A stretch of 64,000 nucleotides of DNA from Streptomyces sp. NBC_00358 (GTDB lineage Bacteria > Actinomycetota > Actinomycetes > Streptomycetales > Streptomycetaceae), in assembly GCF_036099295.1 (NCBI RefSeq), contig NZ_CP107976.1, forward strand, positions 5,580,001 through 5,644,000. Direction: 5' to 3'. The notes under the pieces are model-generated. The model ran no database searches. It was not told the DNA's origin and worked only from the letters and a program-made list of their open reading frames with translations. The position numbers were made by a program, and so were the translations under genes. Positions 51,541-61,453 of this stretch are shown one piece after another. How positions within the stretch are numbered: the stretch's first letter is position 1; the number at the start of each line of letters is the position of its first letter.

Positions 51541-53036
51541 ACCGCACGACCCTGTCCCTGATCGCGGCGGCGACCGCGCTCGCCGCCGTCACCGGATTCG
51601 CGACCCTCAGGGCACCCGACAACTCCGGCCCCACCACGGCCGGAACGGCCGCGCGGCTGCCCGTGGAGCGCACCAGCCTGCTCTGCCCACAGCCGAGCAC
51701 CTCGGACATCGCCGACACCGCGTACACGTCCTTCACGCCCGTCGCGGAGGGTGCGAGCCGCAGCGGCAAGGCCCAACTCCAGGCCGCCACCGAGGAGTCG
51801 GCGGACGCCGCCGGCGGCAAGAAGAGCGGCGGCAAGGCCGCCAAGCCCGTCGTCCGGCCCAAGGAGCCGGGCAAGCCCGCGGCCGGTGACACCTCGGGTG
51901 CCGACGCACCCGCGCTGGTCGGCCTCGCGTCGGGCAAGTTCGCGCCCGGCTGGACGGTCCAGGAGACCACGGAGGTCGTCGCGGGCAACGGACGCGGCCT
52001 GCTCGGCACCAACTGCACCGCTCCCGACACCGAGTTCTGGTTCCCGGGAGCCAGCACCGCCGCGGCGCGCACCGACTATGTGCACCTGACCAACCCGGAC
52101 GACTCCGCGGCCGTCGTCGACATCGAGCTGTACGGCAAGGACGGCGCCCTCAAGTCCACGGTGGCCGACGGGATCACGGTCCAGCCGCACGCCAGTGAGC
52201 CGATCCTGCTGAACACGCTGGCAGGCGATCCGCAGACCGACCTCACCGTGCACGTCACGGTCCGCAGCGGTCGCGTCGGGGCCGCGGTGCAGGCGCTGGA
52301 CGACAAGTCCGGCGGTGACTGGCTGGCCGCGGCCGGCGATCCCTCGGGCAGCCTCGTCATGCCGGGTGTCCCCAAGGACGCCACCTCCGTGCGCCTGGTC
52401 GCCTTCGTGCCCGGCGACACGGACGCCGACCTACAGGTGCGGCTCGCCTCGCCCTCGGGGCTGATCACCCCGGCGGGGAACGAGACGCTGCACGTGAAGG
52501 CCGGCATGACCTCCGCCGTCGACCTCGGGGACGTCACCCGGGGCGAAGCGGGCTCCGTGGTGCTCACACCGACCGGCTCGTCCGTGCCCGTCGTCGCCGC
52601 GCTGCGGGTGGTGCGCGGCAAGGGCGCCGCCCAGGAGACCGCGTTCATTCCGGCCACGGCCCCGGTCGCCGCGCGCGCGACGGCCGCCGACAACAGTGCC
52701 AAGGGGTCCACGCTCGCCGTGACCGCCCCGGCCGGGGAAGCCACGGTCAAGGTCACCGCGTCCGCGGGCAGCGGGGGCGGTACGGCCGTCTCGAAGACGT
52801 TCACCATCAAGGGCGGGACCACCGAGAACGTCGCGGCACCCGTCCCGAGCGGGCTCAAGGGCACGTACGCCCTCACCGTCGAGCCGGTCTCCGGAGGCCC
52901 GGTCTACGCCTCCAGGATGCTCGCGGCGACACGGGAGGGCGTTTCCGGATTCACCATCCAGACCCTCCCGGACGACCGTGGGACGGTCTCGGTGCCGCAG
53001 GCGGACCAGGACCTCTCGGTCCTGCTCAAGCAGTGA
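51537..53036 (+). CDS. DUF5719 exported protein
   Basis: 499 residues; GTG start inside the preceding stop (4-nt overlap). N-terminal TM/signal anchor (~5-24, LSLIAAATALAAVTGFATL), a Lys/Gly/Ala linker (~80-120), then repeated beta domains (TEFWFPGASTAAARTDYVHL, AALRVVRGKGAAQETAFIPA, GPVYASRMLAATREGVSGFT). No catalytic motif. Coupled expression with the giant glycosyltransferase suggests they act together at the membrane. Confidence 0.82.
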   Translation: MNRTTLSLIAAATALAAVTGFATLRAPDNSGPTTAGTAARLPVERTSLLCPQPSTSDIADTAYTSFTPVAEGASRSGKAQLQAATEESADAAGGKKSGGKAAKPVVRPKEPGKPAAGDTSGADAPALVGLASGKFAPGWTVQETTEVVAGNGRGLLGTNCTAPDTEFWFPGASTAAARTDYVHLTNPDDSAAVVDIELYGKDGALKSTVADGITVQPHASEPILLNTLAGDPQTDLTVHVTVRSGRVGAAVQALDDKSGGDWLAAAGDPSGSLVMPGVPKDATSVRLVAFVPGDTDADLQVRLASPSGLITPAGNETLHVKAGMTSAVDLGDVTRGEAGSVVLTPTGSSVPVVAALRVVRGKGAAQETAFIPATAPVAARATAADNSAKGSTLAVTAPAGEATVKVTASAGSGGGTAVSKTFTIKGGTTENVAAPVPSGLKGTYALTVEPVSGGPVYASRMLAATREGVSGFTIQTLPDDRGTVSVPQADQDLSVLLKQ

Positions 53037-53126
53037 TCCGGGTCCGGTGACGCACCCGGACCCGAGCGGTCCGGGTGCACGGGACCGGGACCTGGGCCAC
53101 GCGCCTCGGGTCCGGGCGGTCCGGCG

Positions 53127-53576
53127 TCAGTCCTCGCCGTAGCGCGGATCGACCGTCTCCGGTGTCAGGCCCAGCAGTTCCGCGACCTGTTCCACGACGA
53201 CCTCGTGCACCAGGGCCGCGCGCTCGTCGCGCCCCTTGGTGCGGATCTCGACCGGACGCCGGTAGACGACCACGCGCGCGGGAAGCCCCTCGCGCGCCGG
53301 GATCGTGCCGCCCAGAGGCACCGCCTCGTCGCTCCACGCCTCGCCCGAGCCTTCCAGGCGAGGGACTTCGAGGACCATGAAGTCGATGTCCGCGAGCTGC
53401 GGCCAGCGTCGTTCCAGCCGCTCCACGGAGTCCTGCACCAGGTCCGCGAACACTTCCGCGCGGCTCGCCGCGAGCGGCACCTGGGGTGGCGCCACGGGGC
53501 CGCGCATGCCCCTGCCATGGCGGTCACGACGGCGGGGGCCGGCTGCTGCGGCACGGGGCGGTACGGGGTTGTCCAT
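53127..53576 (-). CDS. Zincin-like metallopeptidase family protein, degenerate active site
   Basis: 149 residues; start at 53576 (MDNPVPPRA). It has the length and layout of the small actinobacterial zincin family (FADLVQDSVERLERRWPQLA, DIDFMVLEVPRLEGSGEAWS, VVVYRRPVEIRTKGRDERAA), but the expected HExxH helix reads LVHEVVVEQVAELLG: the first His-Glu remain and the second zinc His is replaced. It may be inactive as a protease. Convergent with DUF5719 and divergent from DUF3499. Confidence 0.78.
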   Translation of the reverse strand: MDNPVPPRAAAAGPRRRDRHGRGMRGPVAPPQVPLAASRAEVFADLVQDSVERLERRWPQLADIDFMVLEVPRLEGSGEAWSDEAVPLGGTIPAREGLPARVVVYRRPVEIRTKGRDERAALVHEVVVEQVAELLGLTPETVDPRYGED

Positions 53577-53938
53577 CACTGACGAAGAGTAGTCCCCGCC
53601 CGGCCCGGCCGCCCGGCTCCACGCGGACCGCGCCGACGGGCGGGCGCACCGACGGCGAGCGGCGGTCGGATGTTCCGGATGACATCGGATGGCCATTCCA
53701 GCCAACCTTGAGCTCGATTCCGTATCGCTCCGAGACCGTCTCTGACATGGCAATTGACATGATTCGCACCAAGTGGTGAACGGATTCAGGTCTGTTCGGT
53801 ATCCCGGCACCTGATGTCGCCCCAGGTCAGGCTCTGATGCCCGCAAAGCGGTGTGGGCCGTCTCACAGCACGACACGGTGGGGTGACCTGGGGGAGAGTC
53901 GTCGCGGCCCGCTCAAGAGTGCGGTACCGTCCCACCTC

Positions 53939-54313
53939 GTGAGCCTTGTACGTCGCTGTTCGCGCACCGCTTGCGGCCGTCCCGCCGTCGCGACGCTGAC
54001 GTACGTCTACGCCGACTCGACCGCGGTCCTCGGCCCGCTCGCCACCTACGCCGAACCCCACTGCTACGACCTGTGCGCCGAGCACTCCGAGCGGCTCACC
54101 GCGCCGCGCGGCTGGGAGGTCGTCCGGCTCGCCGACTCCTCCGGTCCGGCGCGCCCCAGCGGCGACGACCTGGAGGCGCTGGCGAACGCGGTGCGCGAGG
54201 CGGCCCGTCCGCAGAAGCGCGCGGCGGAGGCCGGCGGCAGTGCCCGTTCGGTGGACCCGATGGAGGTCGCGCGCCGCGGCCACCTGCGGATTCTGCGCTC
54301 CCCCGACAACTGA
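53939..54313 (+). CDS. DUF3499 zinc-ribbon protein
   Basis: 124 residues; GTG start at 53939. Four cysteines in RRCSRTACGRPAV and CYDLCAEHSERL suggest a zinc ribbon. The family is confined to actinobacteria and has no known function. The C-terminus (DPMEVARRGHLRILRSPDN) is conserved and charged. It follows the divergent metallopeptidase-like gene, an arrangement I recall as conserved in Streptomyces. Confidence 0.82.
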   Translation: MSLVRRCSRTACGRPAVATLTYVYADSTAVLGPLATYAEPHCYDLCAEHSERLTAPRGWEVVRLADSSGPARPSGDDLEALANAVREAARPQKRAAEAGGSARSVDPMEVARRGHLRILRSPDN

Positions 54314-54329
54314 GCGGCGTCCCGGGCGC

Positions 54330-55492
54330 CGGCACCCGCTTCTCGCCGCCCCGCTCGGTCCGTCCGCTCTCGTGGCCGCACTGCCCCTCGTCGTCGTACT
54401 CGTCCTGCTCGGCGACGTCCGGCCGAAGGCCCACCTGACGGGCCTGACGGGCCTTCTGGCGGCCTCACCGGTCGCCTGACTCGCGGGACGGCATGCCCGT
54501 GGACCAGACGCTCTCCAGCGCCGCTCAGGGCGCCGCGTTCGGCCTCTTCCCCATCCTGTGGATCGTCGTCAACGCCCTGTGGGTGTACCGGATGACCGTC
54601 CGTACCCGGCACTTCGACGTCCTGCGCCGCTCGTTCGGGCGGCTGTCGGACGATCCGCGCGTCCAGGCACTCGTGGTCGCGTTCTGCTTCGGCGCGCTGC
54701 CCGCGGCCCTCGCCGGTTTCGGCGCACCCGTCGCGATCTGCTCGGTGATGCTGGTCGCGCTCGGCTTCGACCCGGTGCGCGCGGTGGTCGTCGCGCTCGT
54801 CGCCAGCACCGCGCCGGTCGCCTCCGGCGCGACGGGAACACCGGTCGCGACCCTCGCCCAAGTCACCGGCCCGCCAATGGACTCCGTCGCCTCCCTGGTG
54901 GGCCGGCAGACCCCGCTGCTCGCGCCGGTCGTCCCGCTGGGCCTGGTCGGCCTGGTCGACGGCGGGCGCGGACTGCGGGACACCTGGTTGCCCGCCCCGG
55001 CGTGCGGAGTGGCCTTCGCCGCCGTCCAGTTCGCCGCCTCGAACTACGTCTCCGCGCAACTCGCCGACATCGGCGCCGCTTTGGCCAGTGCCGCCGCCCT
55101 GGTCGCCGTGCCGCACGCGTGCCCGCCGCCGGGTCCGTACGGGCATCGGTACCGACCGGCGCGCGCAGCGAGGAACCCGACGAGCAGGACCCGCCCCCGA
55201 AGTCGTGCGCGCCTGCACCCCCGTACGCCCTGATCGGCGCCCTCCAGGTGAGCGCCGCCCGGGAGTCGGGACTGTCGCCCGAACTCCTGGCCGCCGCCAA
55301 CAGTTCGGGCGGTGTCCTCGGCAGGATGATCTCGCCACAGAACCTGACCATCGCCTGCGCGGCCTCGGCCTCGCGGGCCGCGAGGGCGACCTGCTGCGCA
55401 AGGTGCTGCCCTGGAGCCTCGGCCCGCTCCTGGTCACGTGTCCGATCGTTGCGGGACAGAGCTCGCCGGTCCTCTCCTGGATGCTGCCCTGA
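54330..55492 (+). pseudogene. lctP: Decayed L-lactate permease gene
   Basis: Homology to the LctP family runs through three frames: LGPSALVAALPLVVVLVLLG (54350-54477) ends in a stop; GMPVDQTLSSAAQGAAFGLF, LAGFGAPVAICSVMLVALGF and VASGATGTPVATLAQVTG follow in the next frame (54490-55130); ALIGALQVSAARESGLSPEL and SSGGVLGRMISPQNLTIACA continue in another frame (~55228-55375), and the end LLRKVLPWSLGPLLVTCPIV in the third. A working permease has ~530-560 residues; only ~380 codons remain, so besides frameshifts there is an internal deletion near 55130-55215. No function is expected. Confidence 0.85.
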
Positions 55493-55767
55493 ACCGGCTG
55501 CCGCCCTGAACCGGCCGCGGCTGTAACCCCGAGACGGCGGCGGACATCACCGCGTCGCGCTTCCGGACGGCTCGCCCACCGCGCCGGGACAGCGCCGGAC
55601 CTGCCCGCGTCCGGTCCCCGACACTGCCCCGAGTCGGGCGGGTTTCCACCCGGTGACAAGGGCTGTTCCGCGTGTCACGGATGCGCTCCACTGGGGCTCG
55701 GCACCGCCCGCTGCCAGCCCGGACGGGTAGTTTGGGGTGACCGAAGTGGACTTCTGGAGGGTTGGCC

Positions 55768-57129
55768 GTGACTGCTGATCTGTCGCAGCTCGTGAAGGCG
55801 TATGACGTACGCGGGGTGGTTCCGGACCAGTGGGACGAGCCGTTGGCCGAGCTGTTCGGTGCCGCCTTCGTCCAGGTGACCGGAGCGGACGCCATCGTGA
55901 TCGGGCACGACATGCGGCCGTCGTCGCCCGGACTGTCCCGCGCCTTCGCACGCGGTGCGGCGGCGCGCGGGGTCGACGTGACCGAGATCGGCCTGTGCTC
56001 CACGGACCAGCTGTACTACGCGTCGGGCGCGTTCGGCCTGCCCGGCGCCATGTTCACCGCCTCGCACAACCCGGCCCAGTACAACGGCATCAAGATGTGC
56101 CGGGCGGGCGCGGCCCCCGTCGGCCAGGACACCGGACTCTCCGAGATCCGCCAACTCACCGAGTCCTGGCTCGACTCCGGCGCCCCGGCCTCGGACGCCG
56201 CACCCGGAACGATCACGCAGCGGGACACGTTGGACGACTACGCGGCGTACCTCCGCTCGCTCGTCGACCTGACCTCGATCCGCCCCCTGAAGGTCGTCGT
56301 CGACGCGGGCAACGGCATGGGCGGACACACCGTCCCGACCGTCTTCTCCGGCCTGCCGCTCGACCTCGTCCCGATGTACTTCGAGCTGGACGGCACCTTC
56401 CCGAACCACGAGGCCAACCCGCTCGACCCGGCGAACATCGTGGACCTCCAGAAGCGTGTGCGCGAGGAGGGCGCCGACCTCGGCATCGCCTTCGACGGCG
56501 ACGCCGACCGCTGCTTCGTCGTCGACGAGCGGGGCGAGCCGGTCTCCCCGTCCGCGATCACCGCGCTGGTCGCCGCCCGCGAACTCGCCAAGCACGGTGG
56601 CGGCACGGTCATCCACAACCTCATCACCTCCTGGTCGGTCCCGGAGGTCGTCCGCGAGCACGGCGGCACCCCGGTCCGCACCCGCGTCGGCCACTCCTTC
56701 ATCAAGGCCGAGATGGCCAGTTCCGGCGCGATCTTCGGCGGCGAGCACTCCGCGCACTACTACTTCCGCGACTTCTGGAACGCGGACACCGGCATGCTGG
56801 CCGCCCTCCACGTCCTCGCAGCCCTCGGCGGCCAGGACGGCCCGCTCTCCGGGCTCGTCGCCGAGTACGACCGCTACGCGGGCTCCGGCGAGATCAACTC
56901 CACCGTCGACGACCAGGCCGCCCGCCTCGCCGCAGTCAGGGCCGCCTACGAGGGCCGCGAGGGTGTCACCATCGACGAGCTCGACGGTCTGACGGTCACA
57001 GCCGAGGACGCGTGGTTCAACGTCCGCCCCTCCAACACCGAGCCCCTCCTGCGGCTCAACGCGGAGGCCCGCGACGAGGCGACGATGACGCGGGTGCGGG
57101 ACGAGGTACTGAAGATCATCAGAGGCTGA
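55768..57129 (+). CDS. manB: Phosphomannomutase/phosphoglucomutase
   Basis: 453 residues; GTG at 55768 has GGAGG 7 nt upstream (a TTG two codons earlier is too close). Interconverts mannose-6-P and mannose-1-P. Active-site serine loop MFTASHNPAQYNGIKMC, metal loop FDGDADRCFVVD, sugar loop FGGEHSAHYYFRDFW and phosphate loop RPSNTEPLLRLNAE are all intact. Downstream order Trm112-like, SIS isomerase, manA supports a mannose role. As I recall, the S. coelicolor counterpart is called manB. Confidence 0.93.
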   Translation: MTADLSQLVKAYDVRGVVPDQWDEPLAELFGAAFVQVTGADAIVIGHDMRPSSPGLSRAFARGAAARGVDVTEIGLCSTDQLYYASGAFGLPGAMFTASHNPAQYNGIKMCRAGAAPVGQDTGLSEIRQLTESWLDSGAPASDAAPGTITQRDTLDDYAAYLRSLVDLTSIRPLKVVVDAGNGMGGHTVPTVFSGLPLDLVPMYFELDGTFPNHEANPLDPANIVDLQKRVREEGADLGIAFDGDADRCFVVDERGEPVSPSAITALVAARELAKHGGGTVIHNLITSWSVPEVVREHGGTPVRTRVGHSFIKAEMASSGAIFGGEHSAHYYFRDFWNADTGMLAALHVLAALGGQDGPLSGLVAEYDRYAGSGEINSTVDDQAARLAAVRAAYEGREGVTIDELDGLTVTAEDAWFNVRPSNTEPLLRLNAEARDEATMTRVRDEVLKIIRG

Positions 57130-57244
57130 GCCCCGCACGGCCGGACCGGAGACCCGATACCGCCGACCTGGAACGGCCCGGCGGTCGGCCGCCGACGGGC
57201 CGACCCGCCGACCACCGGCGGGCACGGCACCCCGCGGGCACCGT

Positions 57245-57270
57245 CCCCCGGCCGACCGGTCGGCCGGGGG
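57245..57270 (+). terminator. Palindromic terminator after manB
   Basis: A perfect 26-nt palindrome (13-nt arms, CCCCCGGCCGACC and partner), 116 bp after the stop codon. Confidence 0.6.
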
Positions 57271-57424
57271 AGGGACGCAGTCACGGTGACGGACCCGGAG
57301 ACGGGCCTCAGCCGCCCGTACAGCCGCTCCGCGCGCCTCACGAAACCGTGGGCGCACCCCGGCATCCGGCTTCCCGCAGCGGTACCCTGACCAGGCCGCA
57401 TCCACCGTTTCGGAAGGACACCCC

Positions 57425-57595
57425 ATGCCGCTCGAAGCCGGCCTCCTGGAGATCCTCGCCTGCCCGGCCTGCCATGCCCCGCTCAAGGAGCAGGAGACCG
57501 AGCTGATCTGCACCGGAGCGGACTGCGGCCTCGCCTACCCGGTCCGCGACGGCATCCCCGTACTCCTGGTCGACGAGGCCCGCCGCCCCGCTTGA
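57425..57595 (+). CDS. Trm112-family small zinc protein
   Basis: 56 residues: MPLEAGLLEILACPACHAPL, then cysteines again in LICTGADCGL, and the closing YPVRDGIPVLLVDEA. Cysteines C13, C16, C29 and C34 form a zinc ribbon. Trm112 proteins activate methyltransferases or other enzymes. In actinobacteria this gene commonly lies between manB and the SIS isomerase gene, as here. GGAAGG lies upstream (TTCGGAAGGACACCCC-ATG). Confidence 0.9.
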   Translation: MPLEAGLLEILACPACHAPLKEQETELICTGADCGLAYPVRDGIPVLLVDEARRPA

Positions 57596-57908
57596 CCGAC
57601 GCGGCCGCCCGGCGGACACGCGGCGCCGCGACCTCCGCGCGCGGGGCGCCGGCGGCGCCGTCCCCCGCTCACGGGCGTCCCGACGGCGCGGCAGGCCCGA
57701 CGGCAGGCCACGACACCCGACGACAAGCGGCAGCGCCGCCGCCCGCACGGACGACGGCGACGCGGCCGTCCCGACCGGCGACCGGCGCACACCCGGCCGG
57801 TACCCGGTCCGACCCAGCGCCGCTCGGCCCCTCGCGCGAGCGACCCGTGCAAGCGAGCCCGGCGGCACCCGCGCAAGTGCCCCCCGGCGATCGGAGGCAA
57901 CCGACCCC
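57596..57908. other. Non-coding gap between Trm112-like and SIS genes
   Basis: 313 bp, extremely GC-rich, with no supportable gene, clear promoter or long inverted repeat. Confidence 0.5.
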
Positions 57909-59036
57909 ATGCTCGACGAATCGCTCCTCGACGATCCCGACGCGCTCACCCGGGCCGACCGGCGGGCCCTGCTCCGCGGCGCCGCCGAGGCGGGCGCCCG
58001 GGTACGCACCGCGGTCCGGCACGCCACCGAGGCCGGCATCCCCGAACTCAAGCCGGACGGCCGCCCGCGCGGCGTCCTGATCGCGGGCCCCGGCATGGCC
58101 GCCACCGGCGTCGCCGAACTGCTCGGCACCCTCGCCGGAGCGAGCTGCCCCCTCACCCGGCTCACCCCCACCGGCGTCGCTCCCGCCGGGGGAGCCCTGC
58201 GCTGGGACCTGCCCGGCTGGGCGGGCCCCGTCGACCTCCTGCTGATCGCCACCCCCGACGGCAGCGAGCCCGGCCTGGAACTGCTCATCGAGCAGGCCTA
58301 CCGGCGCGGCAGCACCGTCGCCGCCGTGGCCCCCGTCGGCTCCCCCCTCGCCGAATGGGTGGAGGGCAGCCACGGCCTCTTCGTACCGATGGCGACCGCC
58401 CCGTACGACCAGGACCAGCCCCTGGCGGCCTCGGCCCCCGGCGTGCTGTGGGCGCTGCTCACCCCGCTGCTCGTCCTCCTCGACCGCACCGGACTGGTCT
58501 CGGCCCCGCCGGAAGCCCTGCAGAAGGTCGCCGACCGGCTCGACCGCGTCGCCGAGCGCTGCGGGCCCGCCATCGCGGCCTACAGCAATCCCGCCAAGAC
58601 ACTCGCCGTCGAGCTGGCCGAGGCGCTCCCGGTGATCTGGACCGAGGGCACCTCGGCCGGTCCGGCCGGCCGCCGGTTCACCGCCGCGCTCGCCGAACTC
58701 GCCGGCCGCCCCGCGCTCACCGCCGAACTCCCCGAGGCGCTCGCCTCGCACAGCGTGCTGCTCGCGGGCGCCCTCGCCGCCGGCGCGGACCCCGACGACT
58801 TCTTCCGGGACCGCGTCGAGGAGGCGCAGGCCCTGCACGCGCGCGTGGTGCTGCTCCGTGACCGTCCGATCGGCGGGATCAGCGCCGCGCCCGCCGCCCG
58901 CGAACTGGCCCTCAGCCACGACACCGCGATCAGCGAGCTCGAACCCGAGGAGGGCGGCGAACTGGAAACCCTCGCCGAGCTGATCGCCATCACGGATTTC
59001 GCCGCCGTTTACCTGGCGCTCGCTTCGGGGGCCTGA
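57909..59036 (+). CDS. SIS-domain protein, bifunctional phosphoglucose/phosphomannose isomerase-like
   Basis: 375 residues; GGAGG lies 11 nt before the ATG. The N-terminal SIS domain (~50-160, GVLIAGPGMAATGVAELLGT; DLLLIATPDGSEPG) and the C-terminal bact-PGI_C part (~220-375, CGPAIAAYSNPAKTLAVELA; LPVIWTEGTSAGPAGRRFTA) are seen. It could convert fructose-6-P to mannose-6-P, duplicating or assisting manA directly downstream. The family is divergent and some members may be regulatory. Confidence 0.85.
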   Translation: MLDESLLDDPDALTRADRRALLRGAAEAGARVRTAVRHATEAGIPELKPDGRPRGVLIAGPGMAATGVAELLGTLAGASCPLTRLTPTGVAPAGGALRWDLPGWAGPVDLLLIATPDGSEPGLELLIEQAYRRGSTVAAVAPVGSPLAEWVEGSHGLFVPMATAPYDQDQPLAASAPGVLWALLTPLLVLLDRTGLVSAPPEALQKVADRLDRVAERCGPAIAAYSNPAKTLAVELAEALPVIWTEGTSAGPAGRRFTAALAELAGRPALTAELPEALASHSVLLAGALAAGADPDDFFRDRVEEAQALHARVVLLRDRPIGGISAAPAARELALSHDTAISELEPEEGGELETLAELIAITDFAAVYLALASGA

Positions 59037-59163
59037 TCTTGGGCGGGACCCCGCGGCAGGTGTCCGTCGCGGCCGGACCCCGCGGCCGGCCCTGACGCAC
59101 GCGTCCCGGACAGCGCCCGCACGGAGCGGGCCCAGCAGCGCACGTATGGAGAACAAGACGCCG

Positions 59164-60315
59164 ATGGACCGCCTCGACAACACCGTCCGCCCCTACGCCT
59201 GGGGTTCGACCACCGCCATCCCGGGGCTGCTCGGCGTGGAACCGACCGGCGAACCGCAGGCGGAGATGTGGATGGGCGCCCACCCGGGCGCTCCCTCGCG
59301 CACCGGGCGCGGTCCGCTCGACGAGGTCGTCGCCGAGGACCCGGAGAAGGAACTCGGCCGCGCCTCCGTCGCCAAGTTCGGCCCCCGCCTGCCGTTCCTC
59401 CTGAAACTCCTCGCCGCCGGAGCTCCCCTCTCCGTCCAGGTGCACCCCGACCTCGAACAGGCCCGGGAGGGTTACGAGGACGAGGAGCGCCGGGGTGTCC
59501 CGATCGACGCCCCGCACCGCAACTACAAGGACGCCAACCACAAGCCCGAACTGATCTGCGCCCTCACCGAGTTCGACGGCCTGTGCGGCTTCCGCGCCCC
59601 CGAGGAGACCGCCGCACTCCTCGCCGCCCTCGACGTCGACTCCCTCAAGCCGTACGTCGACCTGCTGCGCGCCCACCCCGAGGAGGCGGCGCTGCGCGAG
59701 GTCCTCACGGCGGTGCTGAGCGCCGACCCCGACGACATGGCCCGTACGGTCACCGAGACCACCGCGGCCTGCGACCGGCTCGGCGGCGCCTACGCCCCGT
59801 ACGCCGACCTCGCCCACCACTACCCGGGCGACCCCGGCGTCATCGCCGCGATGCTCCTGAACCATGTCCGACTCCAGCCCGGCGAGGCCCTGTTCCTCGG
59901 CGCGGGCATCCCGCACGCGTACCTGAACGGCCTCGGCGTCGAGATCATGGCCAACAGCGACAACGTCCTGCGCTGCGGCCTGACGCCCAAGCACGTCGAC
60001 GTCCCCGAACTCCTGCGCGTGGTCCGCTTCGAGGCGGCCGACCCCGGCGTCCTGCGCCCGGAGGCGTCCCCCGACGGCGAAGAGGTCTACGCGACCCCCA
60101 TCGACGAGTTCCGCCTCTCCCGGTACGTCGTCGCCGAGGGCGCCGCCCCGCGCGACCTCACCCGCGAGACCCCGCAGATCCTGCTCTGCACCTCGGGATC
60201 CCTGCGCGCCGACGGCATCGACCTGACCCCCGGAGCATCGGTCTTCGTACCGGCCGGCGAAAAGGCCGAAGTGTCCGGTTACGGCACGATCTTCCGTGCG
60301 ACAGTGGTGGCCTGA
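59164..60315 (+). CDS. manA: Mannose-6-phosphate isomerase, class I
   Basis: 383 residues from the ATG at 59164 (MDRLDNTVRPYAWGS, the common start; an ATG at 59146 is possible). Zinc ligands lie in PLSVQVHPDLEQA, NHKPELICALTEF and the C-terminal FLGAGIPHAYLNGLGVEIMA, then NSDNVLRCGLTPKHVD. It converts fructose-6-P to mannose-6-P for GDP-mannose synthesis with manB and the nucleotidyltransferase at 40925. Follows the SIS gene by 127 bp in the same direction. Confidence 0.93.
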   Translation: MDRLDNTVRPYAWGSTTAIPGLLGVEPTGEPQAEMWMGAHPGAPSRTGRGPLDEVVAEDPEKELGRASVAKFGPRLPFLLKLLAAGAPLSVQVHPDLEQAREGYEDEERRGVPIDAPHRNYKDANHKPELICALTEFDGLCGFRAPEETAALLAALDVDSLKPYVDLLRAHPEEAALREVLTAVLSADPDDMARTVTETTAACDRLGGAYAPYADLAHHYPGDPGVIAAMLLNHVRLQPGEALFLGAGIPHAYLNGLGVEIMANSDNVLRCGLTPKHVDVPELLRVVRFEAADPGVLRPEASPDGEEVYATPIDEFRLSRYVVAEGAAPRDLTRETPQILLCTSGSLRADGIDLTPGASVFVPAGEKAEVSGYGTIFRATVVA

Positions 60316-60459
60316 CGGGACGACCGCACCGACCTGAGGCGCGTCGCCTGCGGACCGGGCTGCAAGAATGGCCCACCGCAAAGGGCGGGCAAAGCCCCGG
60401 ACCCGGGTACGAGGGTACGAACGGGGTCCGGGCGGCGTACGAAGGGACAGCAGGAGCAG

Positions 60460-61440
60460 ATGAGCGCTTCAGGCGGCACCAAAGCGATCGTGGCGGCACT
60501 CGGCGCCAACCTCGCGATCGCGGTATCGAAGTTCGTGGCGTTCGCGTTCAGCGGCTCCTCCTCGATGCTCGCCGAGGGCGTTCACTCGCTCGCCGACTCC
60601 GGCAACCAGGCACTGCTCCTGATCGGCGGCAAGAAGGCCCAGCGCGAGGCGACCCCGCAACACCCGTTCGGCTACGGCCGCGAGCGCTACATCTACGCCT
60701 TCCTCGTCTCGATCGTCCTGTTCTCGGTCGGCGGCATGTTCGCCGTCTACGAGGGCTACGAGAAGATCAAGCACCCGCACCAGATCGAGCACTGGTACTG
60801 GCCGGTGGGCGTCCTCATCTTCGCGATCATCGCCGAGGGCTTCTCCTTCCGTACGGCCATCAAGGAGTCCAACGAGCTGCGCGGCTCGCACTCCTGGTCC
60901 CAGTTCATCCGCCGCGCCAAGGCCCCCGAACTGCCGGTCGTCCTCCTGGAGGACTTCGGCGCGCTCATCGGTCTGGTCCTCGCGCTCTGCGGCGTCGGCC
61001 TCGCCCTGCTCACCGACAACGGCGTCTGGGACGGCATCGGCACGGTCTGCATCGGTGTCCTGCTCATCCTGATCGCGCTGGTGCTCGCCGCCGAGACCAA
61101 GTCGCTCCTGCTCGGCGAGTCCGCCGGGCCCGAGGACACCGAGAAGATCGAGGCGGCGATGGTCGACGGCGACACCGTCACCGGCATCATCCACATGCGC
61201 ACGCTCCACCTGGGCCCCGAGGAACTGCTGGTCGCCGCGAAGATCGCCGTCCAGCACGACGACACGGCCGCCCAGGTCGCCACCGCGATCGACGCCGCCG
61301 AGTCCCGCATCCGCGCCGCCGTCCCGATCGCCCGGGTGATCTACCTGGAGCCGGACATCTACAGCGAGGCCGAGGCGGCCAAGGGCCCGGATCCCAGGGC
61401 GACCCCCGGCGGACCGACGCAGTCACCGGCCGACCACTGA
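60460..61440 (+). CDS. Cation diffusion facilitator transporter
   Basis: 326 residues; GGAG 4 nt before the ATG. Family: six TM helices and a C-terminal cytoplasmic domain. SSSMLAEGVHSLADSGNQAL in TM2 is the CDF signature, and LPVVLLEDFGALIGLVLALC in TM5 carries an E-D metal pair. QHPFGYGRERYIYAF is conserved. It exports Zn or a similar divalent cation in exchange for protons. Metal type cannot be told from sequence. It ends in a very long palindrome. Confidence 0.9.
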   Translation: MSASGGTKAIVAALGANLAIAVSKFVAFAFSGSSSMLAEGVHSLADSGNQALLLIGGKKAQREATPQHPFGYGRERYIYAFLVSIVLFSVGGMFAVYEGYEKIKHPHQIEHWYWPVGVLIFAIIAEGFSFRTAIKESNELRGSHSWSQFIRRAKAPELPVVLLEDFGALIGLVLALCGVGLALLTDNGVWDGIGTVCIGVLLILIALVLAAETKSLLLGESAGPEDTEKIEAAMVDGDTVTGIIHMRTLHLGPEELLVAAKIAVQHDDTAAQVATAIDAAESRIRAAVPIARVIYLEPDIYSEAEAAKGPDPRATPGGPTQSPADH

Positions 61441-61453
61441 CACCACCCGCTTC

